Assembly: GCA_038120765.1 (NCBI GenBank) | Contig: JAYOMI010000008.1 | Location: 3,554-67,553 of the forward strand | Length of the DNA: 64,000 nt | Origin: CAXBCP01 sp038120765 | Lineage (GTDB): Bacteria > Pseudomonadota > Alphaproteobacteria > MPNO01 > UBA830 | Direction of reading: 5' to 3' | Shown here: piece after piece, positions 56,489 through 64,000 of the stretch | Position numbering within the stretch: the first letter of the stretch is position 1 | Layout of the letters: each line of letters begins with the position of its first letter | Program-made: the position numbers and the translations under genes | Notes under the pieces: model-generated | Told to the model about the DNA's origin: nothing | The model's database searches: none | The model's input: the letters and a program-made list of their open reading frames with translations, nothing else

Positions 56489-56899
56489 TCACTCGGTCTC
56501 TTTGCCAGACCTCGACAGAAGGCGGGCGACGGGCGCGCGGCCGAACCGGACCCAGAGATAGATCAGGGCGATCAGGCACACCAGAAGTGCCGCCGCGGCC
56601 GCGAGCGGGCTGCCCGTTTTCGCGACCAGCACGTCGTATCCTCTGGTGGCGATCCCGTAGAGAATCCCCGCGACGATCAGACCGACGGCCACCACGATCA
56701 GGGCATTGATCCCGACCGGCTGGGAGGTGTCCTTCAGGATCAGTCGCCGCCAGCCTTCGCGCAGGAGGATGAACACAATCAGCGCGGCGGTCACGGCGAC
56801 ATGGAATACCGGTGCGGCAAAAACCGTGCCGGAGAGATCGACGTTCTTCAGAAGCACCGGATAGCCGAGCAGCCAGACGATCACCAGGCCGATCAGCAC
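56489..56899 (-). CDS. Small integral membrane protein, unknown function
   Basis: A protein of about 136 residues with four hydrophobic helices (VLIGLVIVWLLGYPVLL, VFHVAVTAALIVFILL, ALIVVAVGLIVAGILYG, AAALLVCLIALIYLWV). A GTG start at 56899 is chosen because the frame upstream enters the aminotransferase gene. GGAGGAGAG lies 13 or more bases before the GTG, longer than usual, so the exact start is uncertain. It lies 23 bp after the aminotransferase stop and is probably co-transcribed. I do not recognise the family. Confidence 0.6.
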   Translation of the reverse strand: MLIGLVIVWLLGYPVLLKNVDLSGTVFAAPVFHVAVTAALIVFILLREGWRRLILKDTSQPVGINALIVVAVGLIVAGILYGIATRGYDVLVAKTGSPLAAAAALLVCLIALIYLWVRFGRAPVARLLSRSGKETE

Positions 56900-56922
56900 T
56901 CTGGAAATCTTTCTCTCCTCCC

Positions 56923-58107
56923 CTAGCCCAGGACAGGGTCCAGCCGATCCATCGCGGCGGACACGGTTGCCGTGTCGGCGGCGAAACACAGGCGCATCCA
57001 GCCTTCGCCGTCCTCGCTGAACGCGCGGCCCGGGGCAAGCCCGACACCGACATCGTCGATCAGCTTCTGGGCGAAGGCCACCGAGTCCGTCATGCCGTCG
57101 ACCGAAAAGAACGCGTAGAACGCCCCTTCGGGCCGCGACAGGGTCACGCGCTTCATGGCGCCGAGACGCTGGACGACGATATCGCGGTTGCGGCGGTAAC
57201 GCTCCACCGTCCCGGCCACGAAATCCTCGCCGTCACGGATCGCGACGACGCCCGCGTACTGCACGAATGTCGTCGGGTTGGCGATATTGTATTCGACCAG
57301 CTTCTCGAAGGCCTCGCCACAATCGGCCGGATGGGTGATCCAGCCGAGCCGCCAGCCGGTCATGGACCAGGATTTCGAGAACGAGTTGATCACGATCAGC
57401 CGGTCGTCCGGCTTCGCGATGTCGAGGAAAGACGGCGCCCGCCCCAACGGCAGGTCGGTCTCGTACGCGAGGCGGATATAGACCTCGTCGGCGATCAGCC
57501 AGATGCCCCGACGGCGGCATTCATCGAGCAGCGCCTGCTGGTCGGCGCGGGGCATGACCCAGCCGGTCGGATTGCCGGGCGAATTGACGAAAATGGCGCG
57601 GGTGCGCCCGTCGCAAGCGCCGAACAGTTCGTCCATGTCGAGCTGCCAGCGGCCGTCATCGCCGAGGCGGAGCGACACCTGGCGCGCCTCGGCATCCATG
57701 ATGCGCACGGTTTCCTTGCAGTTCGGCCAGATCGGCCCCACGGCCACCATGTTGTCGCCCGCCGACATCAACGCCTCGGACACCATCATGATCGCGTTCA
57801 TGCCGGATCCCGATATGGTGATCCGGTCGATGCCGATATCGGTCCCGTGCAGGGCGCTGGCGTAGGTGGATATCGTCTGGCGCAGCAGCGGCACGCCGCG
57901 GTTCTGGGCGTAGAACACCTGGTTGTCCTCGAGCGCCGCTGTGGCCGCGTCCTTGATGAATTGCGGCGTCGGCACGTCCGGTTCGCCGAACCACAGCTTC
58001 AGCAGGCCCTCGCGGTGCATGTTCGGTTCGGCGACATGGCGGATCAGGGAGCCCGGCAGTTCCTCGATCGACTGACGCAAGCCATTGGCCGCACGATGCA
58101 TGTCCAT
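56923..58107 (-). CDS. Pyridoxal-phosphate-dependent aminotransferase (class I/II)
   Basis: A 394-residue fold-type I aminotransferase. The PLP Lys lies in NSFSKSWSMTGWRLGW. The Asp that contacts the pyridine N is in GIWLIADEVYIRL. The substrate/cofactor motif NSPGNPTGWVM and the C-terminal Arg region (EGWMRLCFA) are typical of the aspartate/arylalkyl family. It resembles subgroup I-gamma enzymes; the amino donor is not determinable. It is followed by a small membrane protein gene. Confidence 0.9.
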   Translation of the reverse strand: MDMHRAANGLRQSIEELPGSLIRHVAEPNMHREGLLKLWFGEPDVPTPQFIKDAATAALEDNQVFYAQNRGVPLLRQTISTYASALHGTDIGIDRITISGSGMNAIMMVSEALMSAGDNMVAVGPIWPNCKETVRIMDAEARQVSLRLGDDGRWQLDMDELFGACDGRTRAIFVNSPGNPTGWVMPRADQQALLDECRRRGIWLIADEVYIRLAYETDLPLGRAPSFLDIAKPDDRLIVINSFSKSWSMTGWRLGWITHPADCGEAFEKLVEYNIANPTTFVQYAGVVAIRDGEDFVAGTVERYRRNRDIVVQRLGAMKRVTLSRPEGAFYAFFSVDGMTDSVAFAQKLIDDVGVGLAPGRAFSEDGEGWMRLCFAADTATVSAAMDRLDPVLG

Positions 58108-58146
58108 TTTTATCTTATCCGGTATTTATTCTGGTCTTTGAGAAAG

Positions 58147-58162
58147 TGTTTCACGTGAAACA
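58147..58162. promoter_or_regulatory. parS site (ParB-binding centromere)
   Basis: TGTTTCACGTGAAACA is an exact 16-bp palindrome identical to the widespread bacterial chromosomal parS consensus. It lies in the intergenic space between the aminotransferase and the YciO-like gene. In most bacteria parS sites cluster near the replication origin. No parAB genes are in the window. Confidence 0.85.
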
Positions 58163-58319
58163 ATCCAGATTCAAGAATTATTTTCAACAGGATGCTTGTT
58201 CTTTTTTCCTTCATAGCATTGCCGCCGGTCGGCGCGCACGCATTCTCTTTCGCGGCGACCACCCTATAATGCGGCCCGGACAGTTCCCCGGCAATCAACA
58301 AAAAGGAGGCAGCGCGGGC

Positions 58320-59009
58320 ATGACGATCCACGACTATGAAGGCGACGCAAAACGGGTTTACGAAGTACTCGACAAGGGCGGGATCAGCGTGATCCCGAGC
58401 CATGTCGGCTATGTCATCGTCGCCTGCGATCCGGATGCGATCTGGCGCATCTTCAAGGCCAAGAACCGCAAGCCCGAAAAGCTGAACGCCGTCTGCGGCT
58501 GCAGGGAAATGCACATGGCGATGCACGACCTGCCCGAGGACCGCCGCGCCATCGTGTCCGCGATCACCGAGGAATGGGACCTGCCCATGGGCACCGCCGC
58601 GAAGGTGCATATGGACCACCCCGCCATCGCCAACCTGCCCGAAGATACGCTGAACCAGACGACCCATGACGGCACGCTCGCCATGCTGCTGAATGCCGGC
58701 CCGCTGATGGACAATATCGCCCGGCTCGCCTTTGCCGATAACCGCATGGCCATCGGCTCGTCCGCCAATGTGTCGCTGCAGGGCGTTAAGTTCCGCGCGA
58801 CGGAGATCGAACAACAGATTCTGGATGCCGCCGATATCGTCATCGATTACGGGCTGATGCGCTGGAACCGCTACAATCATTCCTCGACCATGATCAATGT
58901 CAGCGACATGCAGGTCATCCGATACGGTTCCTGCTTCGATCTGATCGACGATATCCTGCGGACCCATTTCGATATCGCCCTGCCGCCCAACCCCTATGAA
59001 GCCCCCTGA
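58320..59009 (+). CDS. Sua5/YciO/YrdC-family protein
   Basis: A 229-residue protein with the YrdC-like fold. The N-terminal GGISVIPSHVGYVIVACDPDA aligns with the region that binds threonylcarbamoyl-AMP in TsaC/Sua5, but the usual PTDTVYG is replaced by PSHVGYV. The Lys/Arg site KNRKPEKLNAVCG and the later IGSSANVSLQG are family motifs. The start at 58320 has AAGGAGG ten bases upstream; the frame is open to 58146 but would run through parS. It may not be the tRNA t6A enzyme. Confidence 0.8.
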   Translation: MTIHDYEGDAKRVYEVLDKGGISVIPSHVGYVIVACDPDAIWRIFKAKNRKPEKLNAVCGCREMHMAMHDLPEDRRAIVSAITEEWDLPMGTAAKVHMDHPAIANLPEDTLNQTTHDGTLAMLLNAGPLMDNIARLAFADNRMAIGSSANVSLQGVKFRATEIEQQILDAADIVIDYGLMRWNRYNHSSTMINVSDMQVIRYGSCFDLIDDILRTHFDIALPPNPYEAP

Positions 59010-59024
59010 ACGGGAAACCAATCC

Positions 59025-59954
59025 ATGAAAGCGCTGGTATACGACGACTATTGCGAACTCGACGGGATGCGCATCGACGAGATGTCCGATCCGGTTGCCG
59101 GGCCGGACGACGTGCTGGTGGAAGTCCACGCCGCCGGCGTCAACCCGATCGACTGGAAAGTCCGCGCCGGGCACATGCGCGCGCGGATGGAACTCTCCTT
59201 CCCCGATGTCGCGGGACGCGATGTTTCCGGTGTCGTTATTGCCGCCGGTGCGAACGTGACCGACCTGAAGCCCGGCGACGAGGTCTTCGGCACCTGCCCG
59301 CCCAACCGGTGGGGCAGCCACGCCGAACTGGTCGCCGTGGACGCCGGCGTGCTCGCGATCAAGCCGTCCAATATCAGCCATGTCGACGCCGCTTCGATTG
59401 CGCTTGTCGGTCATACCGCGCTGACGGCGCTGGAACGAACCGCCACGATTGCGCCGGGCATGCGCGTGCTGATCCACGCCGGCGCGGGCGGCGTCGGCGC
59501 GTTTGCCATCCAGTACTGCAAGTCGCGCGGCGCAACGGTTTATGCCACCGCAAGCGCCGCCAATGCCGAATACGTGACCGGGCTGGGGGCGGACGAAGCC
59601 ATCGACTACCGGACAACGGACTTTTCGGAAGCCCTGTCGGACCTCGACGTGGTCTACGACACCATGGGCGGCGAAACCCATCTGAAATCCTACCGTGTTC
59701 TCAAGCCCGGCGGGTTCCTGGTCTGCCTCAACGCGGCCCCGGTGCCGGACGAAAAACCCCGCGACGATATCCGGGTCGAAACGCCGCTTGTCAGTTACGA
59801 GCGCGCCGGCGCGGAGCGCATCGCCGAGCTCGTCGCCGAGCGCGCCGTGCAGCCGAGCGTCGGCACGGTTTTCTTTTTCTCCGACGCGATTGATGCCTAC
59901 CGGCTCAGCGAAACCGGCCACGCCCGCGGGAAGATCGTGCTGCGGATGAAGTAG
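59025..59954 (+). CDS. NADPH:quinone oxidoreductase-like (zeta-crystallin type) reductase
   Basis: A 309-residue medium-chain dehydrogenase without the zinc ligands of alcohol dehydrogenases. The GroES-like half reads VEVHAAGVNPIDWKVRAG and VAGRDVSGVV. The Rossmann motif is HAGAGGVGAFAIQYCKSRGA, followed by GADEAIDYRTTDF. It is 15 bp downstream of the YciO-like gene and probably in the same transcription unit. It reduces quinones or enones with NADPH. Confidence 0.9.
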   Translation: MKALVYDDYCELDGMRIDEMSDPVAGPDDVLVEVHAAGVNPIDWKVRAGHMRARMELSFPDVAGRDVSGVVIAAGANVTDLKPGDEVFGTCPPNRWGSHAELVAVDAGVLAIKPSNISHVDAASIALVGHTALTALERTATIAPGMRVLIHAGAGGVGAFAIQYCKSRGATVYATASAANAEYVTGLGADEAIDYRTTDFSEALSDLDVVYDTMGGETHLKSYRVLKPGGFLVCLNAAPVPDEKPRDDIRVETPLVSYERAGAERIAELVAERAVQPSVGTVFFFSDAIDAYRLSETGHARGKIVLRMK

Positions 59955-60015
59955 CCGGAGAGCCGCAAGACCGACTGCTTGCACGGCGTCCTCGGCAATT
60001 CGCTAACGCCAGAGG

Positions 60016-60806
60016 CTAGCTTGATTTGATGATGGCGGCCTGCGGGACATCGGGGTCGGTATACTGCGCCCAGCTCTTGCGCAGGAAATCCATGCAGACC
60101 GGATCGAGATCCTCTTTCGGCATCGGTTCGGCATCCCAGTTATTGTATCGGTCTTCACCCCGGACAAGGGTCGCCGTGCGGCGGCCGATAATCGATTTCG
60201 CATGGGCGGGCATATAGAAAAACGCGATCCGTGCCACGTGCGTTCGTGATGTATGGAAAACTGGCCGACCGATACCGGCATATAGACGGATTTGTCGTCA
60301 TCCACGCCGTGGATCGTCTGGCCGCGCCCGAGCAGGTTCTTCGGATCGTATGTTTCCTCGTGATCCGCATCCGCCGCGAGATGAGACCCCGGCATGACGC
60401 GCATGCAGCCGTTTTCCATGTCCGCGTCGGTCAGTCCAAGCCAGCAGGTCACTTCCTCCTGCGGGTCGAGGCCGTAATAAGCGGCATCCTGATGCCAGGA
60501 CACGAACCGTTCGTCATGGGCTTTCTTTGAAAACACCGATGCGCCGAACAGCAGAATATCGGGGCCGATAACGGATTCCACGGCATCCAGAATTTTCGGA
60601 TTGCGGGCGAGATCGACAATCCACGGCGCCGCGACATGCGCCTTGATCTTGAGCTGCTTCTGCGCTTCCCCGCCGAGCGGCGCGTCATAGCTGTCAAGGC
60701 GGCGCACGCACTCGGCGGCCTCCTCCGCGCTGATCGCATCGAACGGATAGGCGAATCCGTGTTTGCGAAAATGGTCGACCTGTTCTTTTGAGAGGCTTCC
60801 AGTCAT
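60016..60806 (-). pseudogene. Phytanoyl-CoA dioxygenase (PhyH) family protein, frameshifted
   Basis: A non-heme Fe(II)/2-oxoglutarate dioxygenase. The iron ligands His-x-Asp appear in SWHQDAAYYGLDP and the distal His in HHERTWHGS. After WHGS the coherent sequence moves to another frame: IAFFYMPAHAKSIIG to DPDVPQAAIIKSS, ending at 60016. Around 60223-60232 a short segment is missing. Families here have NxSxxRR, with the Arg that binds 2-oxoglutarate. Either a small deletion inactivated the gene or the assembly is wrong. It is divergent from the octopine-type dehydrogenase gene. Confidence 0.82.
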
Positions 60807-61071
60807 CGTGCGGGCTCCTTTGGTCGTGATACCGGTCCCTCCGGCCGGTTCGCGTCATCGCCCGGGCGGTCCGGATGCGCAGATACCGCACCGGCCTGCC
60901 ATCTCCTTCCCGGTGAATGGCCGCTTGTGAACACAGTCTACTATCGAACTTTGATTGCCGAAAGCCGTGTCATGCGCTTCGGGTTGACGAAGCCCCGATC
61001 CCGGCCTCGAATTGACCTATTTATATGAAAAGGAATACAAATAGTGCCGGTTGTCCTGGGGAGCACACATC

Positions 61072-62160
61072 ATGGAAGTAGCAGTACTCGGCGGCGGACA
61101 CGGATGCTACGCGGCGGCAGCCGATGCGGCTGAAGCCGGACATAACGTCCGCTTCTGGCGACGCGATGCGGAGGCGTTCAGGCCGGTGCTGGAGAGCGGC
61201 GCCATCCTTGTCTCGGACGGCAAGGGCCGCCGCGAGGTTCCAGTCGCGCTTGCGACGACGGACGTTGCCGAAGCCATGGAAGGCGCGGAGCTGATCCTCG
61301 CCCCGCTGCCCGGCCACGCGCAGGCCGGCCTCGGCGAGACCATCGCACCGCACCTGAAGGACGGCCAGGTGGTGTTCCTGCCGCCCGGCACCTTCGGCAG
61401 TTACATGATGGCAAAGCAGGTCCGCGACAGCGGCAACAGGGCCGAGATCGCGTTCGGCGATGCTGGCACCCTGCCCTGGCTGGTCCGCAAACAACCGGAC
61501 GGTGCAACCCGGATCACCACCCGCACGGTGCGTCTGCCGTCGGGCATCTTTCCCGCGTGCCTGTCGGATCATGCCTTCGGCCAGATCGAGCAGGTTTTTG
61601 CTGAGACCGAACGCCGGCGCGATGCGCTCGACGCGGCGCTCCTGAATTACGGGCCGATCATTCATCCGCCGCTTATCCTGATGAATGCCGGACCGCTCGC
61701 GCATTTCGACGCCTGGGACATTCACAACGAGGGAACGCAGACCACGATCCGCAATGTCCACAATGCGCTCGACGCCGAACGGGTCGCCATCCGCGAAGCG
61801 CTGGGCTACGGCGCACCGCATTTCCCCCTCGCAGATCATTACAACCGCGATCCCGCCGGCGACACGATGTATTCGGTCACGTCCCATGACGAACTGGTGG
61901 AGTCCAGCGACTGGCGCGAGGACATCGACCTGTTCACCCATCGCTACATGGTCGAGGACATCGCCCTGGGCCTTGCCTTCCTGGTGTCGCTCGGCGACTG
62001 GGCCGGGGTGCCCTGCCCGGTTGCCGGCGGCCTGCTCGCCATCGGCGGCGCGGCCATCGGACGGGATTTCCGGGCAACCGGGCGCACCTGGGAGAATATC
62101 GGCCTCTCCAGCCTCGGGCGGACCGATTTGCGCACCCTGCTGGACGAGGGGCTTGCATGA
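61072..62160 (+). CDS. NAD/NADP octopine/nopaline dehydrogenase family protein
   Basis: A 362-residue two-domain dehydrogenase. The N-terminal Rossmann motif is VAVLGGGHGCYAAAADAAEAG. The C-terminal octopine-dehydrogenase domain includes the catalytic His region NYGPIIHPPLILMNAGPL and the NEGTQTTIRNVHNALDAER segment, quoted in parts. Such enzymes join or cleave an amino acid and a 2-oxo acid (opines) reversibly. The ATG at 61072 has GGGGAG upstream. It overlaps the following dehydrogenase by 4 bp. Confidence 0.87.
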   Translation: MEVAVLGGGHGCYAAAADAAEAGHNVRFWRRDAEAFRPVLESGAILVSDGKGRREVPVALATTDVAEAMEGAELILAPLPGHAQAGLGETIAPHLKDGQVVFLPPGTFGSYMMAKQVRDSGNRAEIAFGDAGTLPWLVRKQPDGATRITTRTVRLPSGIFPACLSDHAFGQIEQVFAETERRRDALDAALLNYGPIIHPPLILMNAGPLAHFDAWDIHNEGTQTTIRNVHNALDAERVAIREALGYGAPHFPLADHYNRDPAGDTMYSVTSHDELVESSDWREDIDLFTHRYMVEDIALGLAFLVSLGDWAGVPCPVAGGLLAIGGAAIGRDFRATGRTWENIGLSSLGRTDLRTLLDEGLA

Positions 62161-63197
62161 CAGACAAACCCGTCATCGCCGCCGTCGGCGCCGGGCGCAT
62201 GGGTGTCGGGCTCGCGCACGTGTTCGCCTATGCGGGGCATGAAGTCCGGCTGCTGGATGTCAAGGAACGGAACGCAGACGGTTTTGCCGAACTCGAGTCC
62301 CGGGCGAAGGCCGATATCGGCCGCACGGTCGGACTTATGGCGATGCTCGGGCGGATCGCCGACACCGATATCAGTCACATCCTTGACCGCATCACAGTTT
62401 TTCCACTCGGCAGGGCCGCAGAGGCCCTGTCGGACGCCCCGTTGATTTTTGAAGGCGTGCCGGAGGTTCTCGACGCGAAGGAACGGGCCTTCACCATTAC
62501 CTGCGAACACGCCGCCCCGGATGCCATCATCGCATCGACCACCTCGACCATGCTGGTGGATGAGCTTGCGGCCTTCGTGAGCCGGCCCGAACGGTTTCTC
62601 AACGCGCATTGGCTGAACCCCGCCTTCCTGATACCGCTGGTCGAAATGTCGGTCGGCAGTCGGACCGCTCCCGGGGTCGTCGCGCGGCTCAGGGAAGTCC
62701 TCGAAGCCGTCGGCAAGGTCCCCGTGGTGCTTCAGGCAAGCCCCGGCTTCGTCGTGCCCCGCATCCAGTCGCTCGCCATGTCCGAAGCGGCCCGCGCGGT
62801 CGAGGACGGCATCGCGTCGCCTGAGGAAATCGACAAGGCAGTGCGCGTCGGCTTCGGTCTGCGCTTCGCCATCCTCGGCCTGATCGAGTTCATCGACTGG
62901 GGCGGCAACGATATCCTCTACTACGCGGGCAATTACATGAAGAAGGCGTTCGAGTCCGACCGCTTCGAGGTGCCGGCGATCACCGAACAGTACATGAAGG
63001 AAGGCCGCAACGGCCTACGCGAGGGCCGCGGGTTTTACGACTACCGCGATATCGACGTGAATGCCTACCAGATGGAAACCCTGCGCAAGCTGATCGACCT
63101 GATCGACCACCTCGGCCTGATGGCGCCGCCCGGCGGCGTCACCGATCCGGCGGACAGCCCGGCGACGAGGGCGGGAAATCCGTTTTTGAAATCCTGA
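62157..63197 (+). CDS. 3-hydroxyacyl-CoA dehydrogenase family protein
   Basis: A 346-residue dehydrogenase. The NAD motif is AAVGAGRMGVGLAHVFAYAG. The HCDH core shows the catalytic His-Glu pair NAHWLNPAFLIPLVEM and QASPGFVVPRIQSLAMSEA. The C-terminal dimerisation domain contains EGRGFYDYRDID. Members act on 3-hydroxyacyl-CoAs, L-carnitine or related hydroxy acids. Its 4-bp overlap with the octopine-type dehydrogenase suggests a shared catabolic pathway for an opine-like or carnitine-like compound (inference). Confidence 0.88.
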   Translation: MTDKPVIAAVGAGRMGVGLAHVFAYAGHEVRLLDVKERNADGFAELESRAKADIGRTVGLMAMLGRIADTDISHILDRITVFPLGRAAEALSDAPLIFEGVPEVLDAKERAFTITCEHAAPDAIIASTTSTMLVDELAAFVSRPERFLNAHWLNPAFLIPLVEMSVGSRTAPGVVARLREVLEAVGKVPVVLQASPGFVVPRIQSLAMSEAARAVEDGIASPEEIDKAVRVGFGLRFAILGLIEFIDWGGNDILYYAGNYMKKAFESDRFEVPAITEQYMKEGRNGLREGRGFYDYRDIDVNAYQMETLRKLIDLIDHLGLMAPPGGVTDPADSPATRAGNPFLKS

Positions 63198-63264
63198 TCG
63201 TCTAGAGGATAGCTTTGGAGTTGCGGAATTGACGCCGTGAGCGTCTGCAAAAGGGGAAGCGAGA

Positions 63265-63600
63265 ATGAACTGGAAAGAATTTCTGAACGACACGGTCCGC
63301 AGGCTGGGGGCATTTGAAAAGGAAGCCCCGGAAACCTTCGCCGGATTCGCGACCATGGCAGAGCGCGCCAAACGCGACGGGGTGCTGGGTCAGAAGACCA
63401 AGGAATTCATCGCCCTCGGCATGGCGGTCTCGACCCGCTGCGACAGCTGTATCGGCTTTCATGTCCGTGCGCTCGTCAACCTGAAGACGACGCGCGAAGA
63501 AATGATCGATGCGCTGTCGATGATCGCCTATATGGGCGGCGGCCCCGCTATTTCATACAGCGCCAAGGCGCTGGAGGCATTCGACGAGTTCTCGGACTAA
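63265..63600 (+). CDS. Carboxymuconolactone decarboxylase family protein (AhpD-like)
   Basis: A 111-residue AhpD-fold protein. The redox motif is CDSCIGFHVRA, with the CxxC and downstream His of peroxidase-supporting members. The context EFIALGMAVSTRCDSCIGFH matches the CMD family. The chain is all helical and probably forms trimers or hexamers. It lies 67 bp after the hydroxyacyl-CoA dehydrogenase with a GGGAAGCGAG ribosome site. The role is likely thiol-based peroxide handling; the partner is not in the window. Confidence 0.85.
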   Translation: MNWKEFLNDTVRRLGAFEKEAPETFAGFATMAERAKRDGVLGQKTKEFIALGMAVSTRCDSCIGFHVRALVNLKTTREEMIDALSMIAYMGGGPAISYSAKALEAFDEFSD

Positions 63601-63815
63601 GCGCCCGCGGCTGATTCGGACAGGACCGGTTCAAAACCGGCCACAGCGCCGCTACACTTATTTTCTCATTACACACAGGGTCTGTTCGCCGGCGCGGCTT
63701 CGGAATCGTCGGGACGCGCTGCCGCATTCTGGCCGCAACCATTTCAGACCCGTCTGTGTCCGGGCCGGCGCATGGCGCAAACAGGGCTCGTGAAAATCAA
63801 GCGGAGGATCATGTC

Positions 63816-64000
63816 ATGACAGCGGACATCACATTCGAAGCGATCAACCAGGCCAAATCGAGTATCGATGAAATCTACTTTCAGCCCGATCCGAGAGCCT
63901 ATCTTCAGGAGCTGAAAAAGCTCGATTACGCTATACCGGGCAACGCGAAACCGGTCTTTCAGAAACTTATCGACCGGCTGCAGAGCGAGCGGGATCACGA
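63816..64000 (+). CDS. N-terminal part of a probable class I SAM methyltransferase
   Basis: Only 61 residues are present before the window ends. They run ITFEAINQAKSSIDEIYFQP, then DPRAYLQELKKLDYAIPG, then KPVFQKLI. This resembles the lead-in helices of a proteobacterial methyltransferase family, whose SAM-binding motif would follow downstream. The ATG at 63816 has GGAGG eight bases before it; an ATG at 63811 is followed by an immediate stop. The identification is tentative. Confidence 0.4.
   Translation, partial: MTADITFEAINQAKSSIDEIYFQPDPRAYLQELKKLDYAIPGNAKPVFQKLIDRLQSERDH

Noticed and set aside
58146..59009. Start of the YciO-like protein at 58146
   Set aside because: The extra N-terminus (beginning MFHVKQ) is a translation of the parS palindrome. 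A strong AAGGAGG and the family start are at 58320.
58110..59984. 624-codon minus-strand frame across the YciO-like and quinone oxidoreductase genes
   Set aside because: It is a shadow of two well-supported plus-strand genes and has no recognisable domain.

Overview
The window is GC-rich draft sequence from an alphaproteobacterium, most likely of Rhodospirillales type. Several lineage markers support this: the CckA cell-cycle kinase next to recA and alaS, a GcrA-type zinc motif protein, DUF2794, a CIA30-family protein, CtrA-type TTAA-N7-TTAA boxes and an alphaproteobacterial-style SOS box. Seven 10-N placeholders fall inside or at the edge of genes, and at least four genes are interrupted without an N-run. 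The sequence is therefore a scaffold with local errors, and apparent gene damage should be read with that in mind.

Layout. 1-843 is the 3' part of purF, followed by an SDR gene and a convergent CBS-type histidine kinase. 3.0-7.2 kb carries a lipoprotein and the TPR/YfgM-like - bamB - der operon. 7.4-11.7 kb carries DUF2794, a class II aldolase, a NUDIX - fni - small membrane protein operon, DUF3891 and a mini GcrA-like protein. 11.9-16.9 kb is a minus-strand block of ppx/gppA, rlmE, guaB and guaA. A tRNA-Gln(CTG) lies at 17.1 kb and a flavodoxin-fold quinone reductase follows it. From 17.99 to 18.16 kb is an unusual array of hairpins that share one loop motif but have different stems. 18.6-23.4 kb is a translationally coupled padR - membrane fusion - RND pump operon. 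23.5-30.6 kb holds an acyl-CoA ligase, a small orphan gene behind a CtrA box, a LysM protein, a diheme cytochrome c, a LOG-family protein, ExoD and a 455-residue protein I do not recognise.

30.8-38 kb is the alaS - recA - cckA block; recA has an SOS-like box in its promoter, and cckA is split by an in-frame TGA. A second CtrA box lies between cckA and a divergent methyltransferase. 39-45 kb contains a nucleoside transporter, a GAF histidine kinase, a class II glutamine amidotransferase, a SET-domain protein, a VOC protein and a FAH-family hydrolase. From 45 to 64 kb the content becomes accessory and catabolic: a TctC-type binding protein, an alpha/beta hydrolase, a flavin-dependent oxidoreductase with its MarR regulator behind twin operators, CIA30, an aldolase, a broken zinc alcohol dehydrogenase, a ygiB-ygiC-V4R operon, an MFS transporter bracketed by REP-like palindromes, a divergent SDR, an aminotransferase, a Sua5/YciO-like protein, a quinone oxidoreductase, a frameshifted PhyH dioxygenase, an octopine-type dehydrogenase, a hydroxyacyl-CoA dehydrogenase and an AhpD-like protein. 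A perfect 16-bp parS consensus lies at 58147-58162, suggesting the segment is fairly close to the replication origin.

The strongest unexplained signals are the conserved-loop hairpin array (17988-18160), the parS site, the two CtrA boxes and the spacing of the twin MarR operators.
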